From assembly GCA_900473185.1 (NCBI GenBank), contig UCKU01000020.1, forward strand, positions 62,001 through 126,000: a DNA stretch of 64,000 nucleotides, written 5' to 3'. The translations under genes and the position numbers were made by a program. The notes under the pieces were generated by a model. It saw only the letters and a program-made list of their open reading frames with translations, ran no database searches and was not told the DNA's origin. The stretch is from Hyphomicrobiales bacterium (GTDB lineage Bacteria; Pseudomonadota; Alphaproteobacteria; Rhizobiales; Rhizobiaceae). Of this stretch, positions 26,022 to 34,035 are shown one piece after another; within the stretch, counting starts at the first letter, position 1, and each line of letters begins with the position of its first letter.

Positions 26022-26842
26022 GCCGCCTCATCCGGATTGGCCAGAGATGCAATCTCCGGCTCGTGGCTGTCAGTATGGAAACAATGCCACAAATCGATCA
26101 AAGGTTGTAGCCCTGCGGCCTTGGGATGATCTTTTTCCCAAGGTTTTTCATACTGATAGTGCAGGATAGAAATACTCTTCCAATCCCACAGGGCCGGCAT
26201 TGTGAGCCAGACATATTGCAGCATGTTGAAATAGACCGGCAGGCCGTGCCAATCGGGAAAGAATGTCTCGAGGAAGGTCTGGTCCGTGCGCCGCCAGAAG
26301 ATGTCGGGCTGATCCAGAACTGCGAGCATCTGCCGGAAGGTCTCTTGCGAAGGGCGGGCAACGAAGACGCCGGAGTTCATGCGGCGGAAGTCGGCAAGGC
26401 TTTCATAGACATTCGGAGCTGCGGAGAATTCCGGGTAGGCGAAGAGCTTATCGACGTTCTTCAAGACGATCGCATCGGCATCGATGAAAACGCAGCGCTC
26501 ATATTCGACAAGCTGCCAGAGGCGGAGCTTGCAGAAATTGTCGAGCGGCGAATGAAAGGCCGGCTTGCGGCCCTTGGTGAAAGGTGCTGCGGAGTGGAGA
26601 TTGCCGCGCGCATGCCGCTCGTTGAAAGCATCCGACAACGGCAGATGCTCGACTTCGATCAGCCGGCAGCCGAGAGCGTCTAGTGGGGCGAGAGTGGCCG
26701 CGTCGACACCGCCGGTATGCAGGATGACGATGGCGGCGTCCGTACCAGTGCGGCGCAGCGAGTTTGCGAGCGCCGTTGCGCCCATTGCGTAATCGGCGTT
26801 GGTGACGAGAGTGACGTAGGCGAAGTGCGGGGCAGGGGTCAT
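26018..26842 (-). CDS. sqdD: SqdD-like glycosyltransferase (glycogenin/GT8-like)
   Basis: A 274-residue GT-A-fold glycosyltransferase resembling glycogenin: YVTLVTNADYAMGATALANS at the start, the metal-binding DxD in VFIDADAIVLKN, and NSGVFVARPS. In the sqdBDC operons SqdD is the candidate enzyme that moves sulfoquinovose from the UDP-sugar to diacylglycerol or an acceptor. The start at 26842 is chosen because the fold begins there; the extended frame to 26881 adds an unlike basic leader. It lies 67 bases after sqdB and overlaps sqdC. Confidence 0.82.
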   Translation of the reverse strand: MTPAPHFAYVTLVTNADYAMGATALANSLRRTGTDAAIVILHTGGVDAATLAPLDALGCRLIEVEHLPLSDAFNERHARGNLHSAAPFTKGRKPAFHSPLDNFCKLRLWQLVEYERCVFIDADAIVLKNVDKLFAYPEFSAAPNVYESLADFRRMNSGVFVARPSQETFRQMLAVLDQPDIFWRRTDQTFLETFFPDWHGLPVYFNMLQYVWLTMPALWDWKSISILHYQYEKPWEKDHPKAAGLQPLIDLWHCFHTDSHEPEIASLANPDEAA

Positions 26843-26909
26843 GGATGCAGGGTACCTTCCTGAACGGCCTCGCTTCGGCAAGGCCGTTGCTTCGAGAAGA
26901 TAGCACCAC

Positions 26910-28130
26910 TCATGATACGGACTTCAGCCGCTTGCCTTCCGGGTCGTGATTAATTGTTGCGGCGATGTCCTTCGTCCAGGCGGAGACGGCCGGGACGCGG
27001 GAGCGGTCGACACGGTAAGCGAATTTCTTGGCGACTTCGACGATTTCGTCGAGCAGGCCGGCCTTCAGGGTAATCGGATCGAGGCCGAGGCTGAGGAACT
27101 TGTCGTTCCTGACGACCAGATCGTTTTCGGCAGCTTCCTTGCGCGGATTGGGCAGCCAGACGACTTCGGAACCGGCCATCTTGGCGATCATCTCGGCGAG
27201 ATCGCGCACGCGATGGGTCTCCGTCATCTGGTTGAAGATCTCGACGCGTGAGCCGCGGGCGGGGGGATTCTTGAGCGCCAGTTCGATGCAGCGGACGGAA
27301 TCCTGGATATGGATGAAGGCGCGCGTCTGGCCACCGGTGCCGTGGACGGTCAGCGGATAGCCGATGGCGGCCTGAATGAGAAACCGGTTCAGTACCGTGC
27401 CGTAGTCGCCGTCATAATCGAAGCGGTTGATGAGCTGCGGATGGCGGCGCGTCTGTTCGGTATGCGTGCCCCACACGATGCCTTGATGCAGATCAGTGAT
27501 CCTAAGGCTGTCATTCTTGGCATAGAACTGGAAGAGCAGCTGATCCAGGCACTTGGTCATGTGGTAGATCGAGCCGGGATTGGATGGATAGAGAATCTCC
27601 TGAGAGGCAGTTTCGCCATCCATCGTCTCGATACCGACAGGCAGATAACCTTCCGGGATGGCGGCGCCGACCGTCGAATAGCCATAGACGCCCATGGTGC
27701 CGAGGTGGACCAGATGCGCATCGAGCTGCAACTCGACCAACGCATTTAAGAGATTATGCGTGGCGCTGACATTGTTGTTAACAGTGTAATTCTTGTGCCG
27801 GTCGCTTTTCATCGAATAGGGCGCAGCGCGCTGCTCTGCGAAATGGATGATCGCATCCGGCCGGTTTTCGGCGAGCCACTTCTTCAGGAGCTCGTAGTCA
27901 CGGGCAAGGTCGATCAGATTGAAATGGATGCGGCGGCCGGTTTCGGCATGCCAGATGCGGGTGCGCTCCTGAATGGAGTCCATCGGCGTCAGTGATTGGA
28001 CGCCGAGCTCGGTATCGATCCAGCGGCGGGAGAGATTGTCGAGGATGTGGATGTCATGCCCGGCATCGGAGAGATGCAGCGAGGTTGGCCAACCGATGAA
28101 ACCGTCTCCGCCCATCACCGCAATCTTCAT
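26910..28130 (-). CDS. sqdB: UDP-sulfoquinovose synthase
   Basis: A 406-residue SDR enzyme that makes UDP-sulfoquinovose from UDP-glucose and sulfite, the head-group donor for sulfoquinovosyl diacylglycerol. It opens with MKIAVMGGDGFIGWPTSLHL, where GDGFIGWP is a signature of the SQD1/SqdB group. HFAEQRAAPYSMKSD, the catalytic YHMTKCLDQ and GQTRAFIHIQDSVRCIELAL follow. It is the first gene of the sulfolipid operon on the minus strand; its promoter must lie in the 118 bases shared with divergent ybgC. Confidence 0.95.
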   Translation of the reverse strand: MKIAVMGGDGFIGWPTSLHLSDAGHDIHILDNLSRRWIDTELGVQSLTPMDSIQERTRIWHAETGRRIHFNLIDLARDYELLKKWLAENRPDAIIHFAEQRAAPYSMKSDRHKNYTVNNNVSATHNLLNALVELQLDAHLVHLGTMGVYGYSTVGAAIPEGYLPVGIETMDGETASQEILYPSNPGSIYHMTKCLDQLLFQFYAKNDSLRITDLHQGIVWGTHTEQTRRHPQLINRFDYDGDYGTVLNRFLIQAAIGYPLTVHGTGGQTRAFIHIQDSVRCIELALKNPPARGSRVEIFNQMTETHRVRDLAEMIAKMAGSEVVWLPNPRKEAAENDLVVRNDKFLSLGLDPITLKAGLLDEIVEVAKKFAYRVDRSRVPAVSAWTKDIAATINHDPEGKRLKSVS

Positions 28131-28248
28131 GCCACTGGCTCCTCATCGGTTGTTTCCCATCGGGATAGTTAGGAAATATGACAATTGTTCAATGCTTGCC
28201 TGTCGAGAAGTGTTGCGTCAAAGAGGGCCGGAAAGTTTGGAGAAAATT

Positions 28249-28698
28249 ATGGCGGAACACGGTTTTTCTATTTCCGGCGAGCTCACCGAGGCGGGCCATC
28301 GACTCGTCCAGCGGGTCTATTATGAAGATACGGATTTCTCCGGTCTGGTCTATCACGCACGCTATCTGCATTTCCTCGAACGGGGCCGCACCGACTACCT
28401 GCGCTGTCTCGGTGTTGAGCAGCGAGAGCTCGTAAATGCGGACGAGGAAGGACTCGTTTTCGTCGTCCATCGCATGGAGATCGACTTCAAAAGCCCGGCC
28501 CGCATGGACGACATTTTGACCGTGATCACACACACCGAAAAGGCCGGTGGCGCGAAGATGGTGCTCAACCAGGAAATCCGCCGCGACGACACGCTGCTGA
28601 TATCAGCCAAGGTGATCATCGCCGTGATCAATGCCAAGGGCAGGCCGCGCCGGTTGCCGGAGGCGCTCGCAAGGCAAATGCTCATTCCCGAAAGCTGA
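28249..28698 (+). CDS. ybgC: Tol-Pal-associated acyl-CoA thioesterase YbgC
   Basis: A 149-residue hot-dog-fold thioesterase. The YbgC motif YYEDTDFSGLVYHARYL contains the catalytic Asp, and HFLERGRTDYLR completes the signature. YbgC commonly heads the tol-pal cluster and has been linked to phospholipid metabolism at the inner membrane. TTTGGAGAA precedes the start at 28249; the longer frame into sqdB is discarded. tolQ follows after a 403-base gap, so ybgC may be transcribed separately here. Confidence 0.93.
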   Translation: MAEHGFSISGELTEAGHRLVQRVYYEDTDFSGLVYHARYLHFLERGRTDYLRCLGVEQRELVNADEEGLVFVVHRMEIDFKSPARMDDILTVITHTEKAGGAKMVLNQEIRRDDTLLISAKVIIAVINAKGRPRRLPEALARQMLIPES

Positions 28699-29101
28699 AA
28701 CTAGCCGGGACAATGCCTGCGCTTCCTGCGTCAAACCGCCGGAATCGAGGGCTTGTAAAAACTTGAATTTTATGTGAAGGAATTGCCGCGCTGCAAGATG
28801 AGCGCTGTGTTCAGCAACCGGACAATGTTCCGGTCAAGTTATCCAGGAACAAAATCTCCCGCGACATTCCCGCTGTCATAGTCTGGCACTAACGATCTAT
28901 TAACCATAATGGTGTCTTACTTGCGGAGTCGGAGTTTGTGCGACGCACGCCTTCCTTTGACCAAATTTGACGGCAAGAAGGCGGAAGAAGAGCTTGGAAG
29001 CTTGACCAGGGCTTTGGGCGGCGGCCGCCAGACATTCTTGCGTGATCACTTCGTGCCGCCCGGTCAAGCGCCGGGCGTTTGGATTCGGGGATTTTGGATC
29101 T
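28699..29101 (+). other. Intergenic region between ybgC and tolQ
   Basis: About 400 bases without a supported gene. It contains the TTAACCAT motif at 28900-28907 in an AT-rich stretch, which is a likely place for the tolQ promoter, and a GC-rich hairpin GCCGCCCGGTCAAGCGCCGGGCG region near 29056-29080 in the probable tolQ leader. Short frames here show no convincing ribosome site or composition. Confidence 0.5.
28900..28907. promoter_or_regulatory. TTAACCAT motif (CtrA-type half site) upstream of tolQ
   Basis: TTAACCAT is the short CtrA motif described for alphaproteobacteria. It is ~195 bases upstream of tolQ in AT-rich sequence. A single half site is weak evidence, but the same eight bases recur in front of pal. 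Confidence 0.3.
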
Positions 29102-29821
29102 ATGGAACAAGTAGGATTGGCAGCAGCCACGACCGACGTCAGCCTCTGGTCGCTTTTCATGCAGGCCGGCATCGTCGTCAAGCTGGTCATGCTCGGCCTT
29201 ATCGCCGCTTCGGTGTGGACCTGGGCGATCGTCATTGACAAATATCTGGCTTACGGCCGCGCCCGTCGCCAGTTCGACAAGTTCGAGCAGGTGTTCTGGT
29301 CGGGCCAGTCGCTAGAGGAACTCTACCGGACGCTTTCCGAGCGCAACAATACCGGCCTTGCGGCGATCTTCGTCGCGGCGATGCGCGAATGGAAGAAGTC
29401 CTTCGAGCGCGGCGCGCGTTCGCCGATCGGTCTGCAGATGCGTATCGACCGCGCCATGGACGTGACGCTCGCTCGCGAATCCGAATTTCTCTCTGCCCGT
29501 CTCGGGTCGCTCGCGACGATCGGTTCGGCCGGTCCGTTCATCGGTCTCTTCGGTACGGTCGTCGGTATCATGACCTCGTTCCAGGCAATTGCCGGTTCGA
29601 AGTCGACCAACCTCGCGGTCGTTGCACCCGGTATCGCTGAAGCGCTTCTCGCAACCGCCATCGGCCTCGTCGCCGCTATCCCGGCGGTTATCGCCTACAA
29701 CAAGTTCTCCGCCGACGCCGGCAAGCTCTCGGGTCGCATGGAAGGTTTCGCGGATGAATTCTCCGCCATCCTTTCGCGCCAGATCGACGAGAAGCTGCAG
29801 CCGCGCCAGGCCGCGCAGTAA
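29102..29821 (+). CDS. tolQ: Tol-Pal proton channel subunit TolQ
   Basis: A 239-residue inner-membrane protein of the ExbB/TolQ/MotA family. Three membrane helices are seen at ~20-42, ~140-165 (LGSLATIGSAGPFIGLFGTV) and ~175-200 (APGIAEALLATAIGLVAAIP), the last two carrying the conserved Gly and Thr of the proton path. With TolR it powers TolA during outer-membrane invagination. The start at 29102 precedes the family N-terminus MEQVGLAAA; a frame extending upstream is not conserved. tolR follows in 14 bases. Confidence 0.97.
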   Translation: MEQVGLAAATTDVSLWSLFMQAGIVVKLVMLGLIAASVWTWAIVIDKYLAYGRARRQFDKFEQVFWSGQSLEELYRTLSERNNTGLAAIFVAAMREWKKSFERGARSPIGLQMRIDRAMDVTLARESEFLSARLGSLATIGSAGPFIGLFGTVVGIMTSFQAIAGSKSTNLAVVAPGIAEALLATAIGLVAAIPAVIAYNKFSADAGKLSGRMEGFADEFSAILSRQIDEKLQPRQAAQ

Positions 29822-29835
29822 CGGAGTAGACAACC

Positions 29836-30291
29836 ATGGGTATGGCTGTAGGCGGCAATAGCGGAGGGGGCGGCGGACGCCGCCGCCGCGGTGGCCGCAA
29901 CAAGGGAGTTATCTCCGAAATCAACGTGACGCCGCTCGTCGACGTCATGCTCGTGCTTCTCATCATCTTCATGGTGGCCGCCCCGATGATGACGGTCGGC
30001 GTGCCTATCGATCTGCCGGAAACGCAGGCCAAGGCGCTCAATTCCGAGACGCAGCCGATCACGATTTCGGTGAAGAACAGCGGCGAAGTCTATCTGCAGG
30101 AAACGCCCATCCCGGCTGAGGAAATTGCTGCAAAACTCGAGGCGATTGCGACCACGGGCTACAATGAGCGCATCTTCGTGCGCGGCGATGCGACTGCGCC
30201 TTACGGCGTGATTGCTGACGTCATGGCCCGTATCCAGGGCGCAGGCTTCAAGAATATTGGCCTCGTGACGCAGCAGAAGAAGGACCAGTAA
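29836..30291 (+). CDS. tolR: Tol-Pal proton channel subunit TolR
   Basis: A 151-residue ExbD/TolR protein. A Gly/Arg-rich cytoplasmic tail (GGGGGRRRRGGRNKG) precedes NVTPLVDVMLVLLIIFMV, where the membrane Asp is the essential proton acceptor. The periplasmic domain includes SVKNSGEVYLQ and VIADVMARIQGAGFKNIGLV. Between tolQ and tolA, as usual. Confidence 0.97.
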   Translation: MGMAVGGNSGGGGGRRRRGGRNKGVISEINVTPLVDVMLVLLIIFMVAAPMMTVGVPIDLPETQAKALNSETQPITISVKNSGEVYLQETPIPAEEIAAKLEAIATTGYNERIFVRGDATAPYGVIADVMARIQGAGFKNIGLVTQQKKDQ

Positions 30292-30299
30292 CGCTTAAG

Positions 30300-31442
30300 A
30301 TGAAGACCAGCGTCGTCACATCTGCGGTTCTGCACGGGCTGGTGCTTACTTGGGCGCTGGTGTCGCTGAGTGCTCCGGAATCCTTCAAGGTGGAGGATTT
30401 CGAGGCGATGCCGGTCGATCTCGTGCCGGTCGAATCCATCACGCAGTTGCAGCAGGGCGACAAGAAGGCTCCGAAGAAGGAGACTTCTGCGCCCGTGCCG
30501 ACGACGCGGCCGCCGATCCCGCAACCGGCGGAAAATGCCGGCGACAATAAAGTCGATCTGAAGACACCGCCGGTTCCGAATGCCAAGCCGAGCAACAGCG
30601 AGGCGGCTGCCGCCAATTCGAGCGAAAAGCCTCTGCCGCAGGTCGATCCGAAGCCGAACGACGTCAAGGAGGTCAACAAGGAAGAGACCGAAGTCGAGCA
30701 GCCGAAGGAAGTCGCTTCCATTCCCCAGACCAAGCCGGTCGAAGTGACACCGCCGAAACCCGAGGAAAAGCCGCCGGAAGAGCAGGCGAAGCCTGAAGAG
30801 CCGCCGAAGCCGGATGCGGAAGCATTGCCGGACAAGGTGCCTACGCCGGTCGTCAAGCCGCAGGTGAAGCCCCCGGAGCAGAAGCCGGCCGAAAAGCCGC
30901 CGGAAAAGACACCGGAGCAGCCAAAGGCTGCGGAAGCGCCAACCGACAAGAAGAAGGCCGATAAGAAGCAGGAAGTGGCGAAATCGGCCTCGACGATGAA
31001 GAGCGATTTCAATGCCGATGAGATTTCGGCCTTGCTGAACAAGACCGATCCCTCTGCCGGCGGCGCAAAGCGCTCGACGCAGGAGGCATCGCTGGGTGCA
31101 AAGAAGAGCAATGGTGGCTCGAAACTCAGCCAGAGCGAACAAGAAGCGTTAAAAAACCTCATATACGGTAACTGGCTTACGACTCCCGGAATGGAGGGTC
31201 TTTCCGGCATGGTCGTCACGGCGCATTTCAAGCTCGACAAAGATGGAAACATCATCGGCCAGCCTGAAATCGAGTCGTCCGGCGGAAGCAGCAGCGACTC
31301 AACGCGCCGTGCGGTGGAAAGCGCCGCTTATCGTGCTGTGTTGAAATCTGCCCCTTCCTTTCATTCGACACTTCCGATGGACAAGTATGATGCGTGGAAC
31401 GAGGTCGTCGTGAATTTCGATGTCAGCGATATGGGAATTTAA
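30300..31442 (+). CDS. tolA: Tol-Pal energy-transducing protein TolA
   Basis: A 380-residue protein that spans the periplasm. One N-terminal membrane helix (residues ~4-24, VVTSAVLHGLVLTWALVSL) is followed by a long Pro/Lys/Glu-rich spacer (~50-250) and a C-terminal TonB/TolA-III domain (~285-380) with MVVTAHFKLDKDGNIIGQPE. The spacer is proline-rich rather than the long Ala-rich helix of E. coli TolA, as is usual in alphaproteobacteria. It overlaps the next gene by one base (TAATG). Confidence 0.95.
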   Translation: MKTSVVTSAVLHGLVLTWALVSLSAPESFKVEDFEAMPVDLVPVESITQLQQGDKKAPKKETSAPVPTTRPPIPQPAENAGDNKVDLKTPPVPNAKPSNSEAAAANSSEKPLPQVDPKPNDVKEVNKEETEVEQPKEVASIPQTKPVEVTPPKPEEKPPEEQAKPEEPPKPDAEALPDKVPTPVVKPQVKPPEQKPAEKPPEKTPEQPKAAEAPTDKKKADKKQEVAKSASTMKSDFNADEISALLNKTDPSAGGAKRSTQEASLGAKKSNGGSKLSQSEQEALKNLIYGNWLTTPGMEGLSGMVVTAHFKLDKDGNIIGQPEIESSGGSSSDSTRRAVESAAYRAVLKSAPSFHSTLPMDKYDAWNEVVVNFDVSDMGI

Positions 31443-31855
31443 TGCTGATGGACCTGTCCCATGGCAATAAGTCTATTGCAGCCGCCATCATGCTCGGAAC
31501 GATTCTGGCTTGTGCGCCTGAAGCGTTGGCGCAGCCGGTCGACGCGGCGATCTCTGATAAGTCGGCCGTGGATTTGCAGCACGCAATCGCTTCCTCTTTA
31601 AATGTTCCTCCCGGACAGGCGGGGGGCGAGAGAGTCGTGGTTACTATCCACCTGTGGCTCGACAAGACTGGCGCGATCGTTGGTTCGCCCAAGGTAACAG
31701 CTTCGGGCGGCACCGAAGCTGCTCGGAAAAGTCTGTCGGCTGCGGCCCTCCGCGCTGTTCGGCGTTCCGCGCCATTCACCATGCTCCCGAAAGAAAAATA
31801 CGAATCCTGGAGGGAAGTAGTCCTGCACTTCGACTCCAGCGATCCGGCTCCATAA
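31442..31855 (+). CDS. Exported stand-alone TolA/TonB C-terminal-domain protein
   Basis: A 137-residue protein with a signal peptide (cleavage near ALAQPV) and then only a TolA-III-like domain. Its VVVTIHLWLDKTGAIVGSP, SAAALRAVRRSAPF and EKYESWREVVLHFD lines run parallel to the end of TolA (MVVTAHFKLDKDGNIIGQPE, ESAAYRAVLKSAPSF, DKYDAWNEVVVNFD). It lacks the membrane helix and the spacer, so it should be soluble in the periplasm. It is translationally linked to tolA by TAATG and lies 20 bases before tolB. A tandem duplication of the TolA tail is the simplest origin; the role is unknown. Confidence 0.88.
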   Translation: MLMDLSHGNKSIAAAIMLGTILACAPEALAQPVDAAISDKSAVDLQHAIASSLNVPPGQAGGERVVVTIHLWLDKTGAIVGSPKVTASGGTEAARKSLSAAALRAVRRSAPFTMLPKEKYESWREVVLHFDSSDPAP

Positions 31856-31875
31856 ATGCTGAAAGGCTGTTTGGT

Positions 31876-33186
31876 ATGACAAAGTGTTCCTTTTTTCGTG
31901 CGGTTCTGGTCGCAGCAGGTCTCATGACCGCTGCCGTCTTCGCGACGCCAGCCAACGCGCTGGTCACCCTTGACCTTCGAAAGGGCAATATCCAGCCGAT
32001 GCCGATTGCGGTGACCGACTTCCTGCAAGGCGATATGGGCGCTCAGGTCTCGCAGGTGATCGCCGCCGACCTGCAGCGCTCCGGCCTTTTCGCGCCGATC
32101 AGCAAGACCGCCTTTATCGAGAAGATCTCCAACCCGGACGCAGCACCTCGCTTCGAAGACTGGAAGGTCATCAATGCTCAGGCGCTGGTGACCGGCCGCG
32201 TCACCCAGGAGGCGGATGGCCGACTTCGTGCTGAATTTCGCCTCTGGGACCCTTTCGCCGGCCAGCAGATGACCGGTCAGCAGTTCTACACGCAGCCTGA
32301 GAACTGGCGGCGCGTTGCCCATATCATCGCTGACGCGATCTACAAGCAGATCACCGGCGAAGAGGGCTATTTCGATACCCGCGTCGTCTTCGTTTCCGAA
32401 TCCGGTCCCAAGCAGCAGCGCAAGCGCCAGTTGGCGATCATGGATCAGGACGGCTTCAACGTCCGCATGCTGACCGATGGCAGCGACCTCGTTCTGACGC
32501 CGCGCTTCTCGCCGAACCGGCAGGAAGTGACCTACATGTCCTTCGCCAACCAGCAGCCGCGCGTCTATCTGCTGCAGCTCGAAACCGGACAGCGCGAAGT
32601 CGTCGGCAATTTCCCGGGCATGACCTTTTCGCCACGCTTCTCTCCCGATGGTCAGAAGGTCATCATGAGCCTTCAGCAGGAAGGCAACTCGAACATCTAC
32701 ACGATGGACCTGCGTTCGCGCACGACGACCCGCCTGACGTCGACGGCAGCGATCGACACCTCGCCCTCCTATTCGCCGGACGGCAACCGCATCGCCTTCG
32801 AAAGTGACCGCGGCGGACAGTCGCAGATCTATGTGATGAATGCCGATGGTTCGGGCCAGACGCGTATCTCCTTCGGCGATGGTCGCTACTCCACGCCAGT
32901 ATGGTCGCCGCGCGGCGATCTGATCGCCTTCACCAAGCAGTCGGGCGGCAAGTTCTCGATTGGCGTCATGAAGCCGGATGGCTCGGGCGAGCGTATCCTG
33001 ACCACCGGTTTCCACAATGAGGGTCCGACCTGGGCGCCGAATGGCCGCGTCATCATGTTCTTCCGTCAGGCAGCAGGTGCCGGCGGTCCGCAGCTCTATT
33101 CGATCGACCTGACAGGCTACAATGAACAGGCCATCAAGACACCGGCCTACGGCTCGGACCCTGCCTGGTCGCCGCTTCTGGAGTAG
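31876..33186 (+). CDS. tolB: Tol-Pal periplasmic beta-propeller protein TolB
   Basis: A 436-residue exported protein. The signal peptide ends around PANALV. The N-terminal domain (~25-165) is followed by a six-bladed propeller with repeated SPDG/SPNR blades (PRFSPNRQEVTYMSF, SPDGNRIAFESDRGGQSQIY). It binds Pal and the end of TolA. The start at 31876 gives the standard signal peptide; the longer frame overlapping the TolA-like gene is a shadow. Confidence 0.97.
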   Translation: MTKCSFFRAVLVAAGLMTAAVFATPANALVTLDLRKGNIQPMPIAVTDFLQGDMGAQVSQVIAADLQRSGLFAPISKTAFIEKISNPDAAPRFEDWKVINAQALVTGRVTQEADGRLRAEFRLWDPFAGQQMTGQQFYTQPENWRRVAHIIADAIYKQITGEEGYFDTRVVFVSESGPKQQRKRQLAIMDQDGFNVRMLTDGSDLVLTPRFSPNRQEVTYMSFANQQPRVYLLQLETGQREVVGNFPGMTFSPRFSPDGQKVIMSLQQEGNSNIYTMDLRSRTTTRLTSTAAIDTSPSYSPDGNRIAFESDRGGQSQIYVMNADGSGQTRISFGDGRYSTPVWSPRGDLIAFTKQSGGKFSIGVMKPDGSGERILTTGFHNEGPTWAPNGRVIMFFRQAAGAGGPQLYSIDLTGYNEQAIKTPAYGSDPAWSPLLE

Positions 33187-33262
33187 TGGATGGGAAGAAT
33201 ATCGCCTTCATGTCGCCGCAAAGTCCTGAAAATGGGCGATGCAGGGACAAATCAACGAATCA

Positions 33263-33270
33263 TTAACCAT
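33263..33270. promoter_or_regulatory. TTAACCAT motif (CtrA-type half site) upstream of pal
   Basis: A second TTAACCAT, 75 bases before the pal start in the 158-base tolB-pal gap, with a further GGTTAACC palindrome 20 bases on. It suggests a separate pal promoter under cell-cycle control; this is inference from motif only. Confidence 0.35.
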
Positions 33271-33344
33271 AATCTTTGATGGCCGGTTAACCGAGTGCGG
33301 TTACTGTCCGGAAACCCTGATTGAAGTCGCAAGGAGACCCGGCC

Positions 33345-33875
33345 ATGAGCCGAATTCACACCCCGGCAATGAGCCGCATGCAGAATTTCGCCCGCAACCC
33401 CGTCATGATCGCGCTTGTCGCCGGCCTTGCTCTCGCAAGCTGCGCCAACAAGAAGAACGTGCCGAACAGCGCCGGCGATCTCGGCCTCGGTGCAGGTGCG
33501 GCAACACCGGGCTCCGCCCAGGACTTCACGGTCAATGTCGGCGACCGCATCTTCTTCGACACCGACTCCACGTCGATCCGCGCCGATGCTGCCCAGACGC
33601 TCGACCGTCAGGCGCAGTGGCTCGGTCGCTACCCGAACTACCAGATCACGGTCGAAGGCCATGCCGACGAGCGCGGCACGCGCGAATATAACCTCGCTCT
33701 CGGCGCTCGCCGCGCTGCAGCTGCCAAGGATTATCTCGCTTCGCGCGGTGTTCCAGCACAGCGCATGAAGACGATCTCCTACGGCAAGGAACGTCCGGTC
33801 GCCGTCTGCGACGACATTTCCTGCTGGTCGCAGAACCGCCGTGCCGTCACCGTACTTGGCGGCGCAGGCATGTAA
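33345..33875 (+). CDS. pal: Peptidoglycan-associated lipoprotein Pal
   Basis: A 176-residue outer-membrane lipoprotein. The lipobox LASC lies at about residue 32, after a rather long N-region. The OmpA-like peptidoglycan-binding domain follows: RIFFDTDSTSIRADAAQTL, ITVEGHADERGTREYNLALG and the terminal NRRAVTVLGG. It links the outer membrane to peptidoglycan and to TolB. AAGGAGA precedes 33345. A strong terminator lies 28 bases after the stop. Confidence 0.97.
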   Translation: MSRIHTPAMSRMQNFARNPVMIALVAGLALASCANKKNVPNSAGDLGLGAGAATPGSAQDFTVNVGDRIFFDTDSTSIRADAAQTLDRQAQWLGRYPNYQITVEGHADERGTREYNLALGARRAAAAKDYLASRGVPAQRMKTISYGKERPVAVCDDISCWSQNRRAVTVLGGAGM

Positions 33876-33902
33876 TTTCCGGCAAAACCGGGATTTTGAC
33901 GA

Positions 33903-33932
33903 GGCGGCCCCTTGCGGGCCGCCTTTCTTTTT
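33903..33932 (+). terminator. Intrinsic terminator after pal
   Basis: GGCGGCCC pairs with GGGCCGCC over a five-base loop, followed by TTTCTTTTT. It ends the tol-pal transcript before cpoB. Confidence 0.9.
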
Positions 33933-34035
33933 GACCACACTTTGGCCAGACTCCGTTGCTTTTTGAGAGCAATTGGAAAAATCTCCTGTCGTGCCATCGG
34001 GGCGCGAAGAATCACTGGGACAGGACGATACAAAA

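Noticed and set aside
31423..33015. 530-codon minus-strand frame
   Set aside because: Antisense of tolB and the TolA-like gene; both have clear protein motifs on the plus strand.
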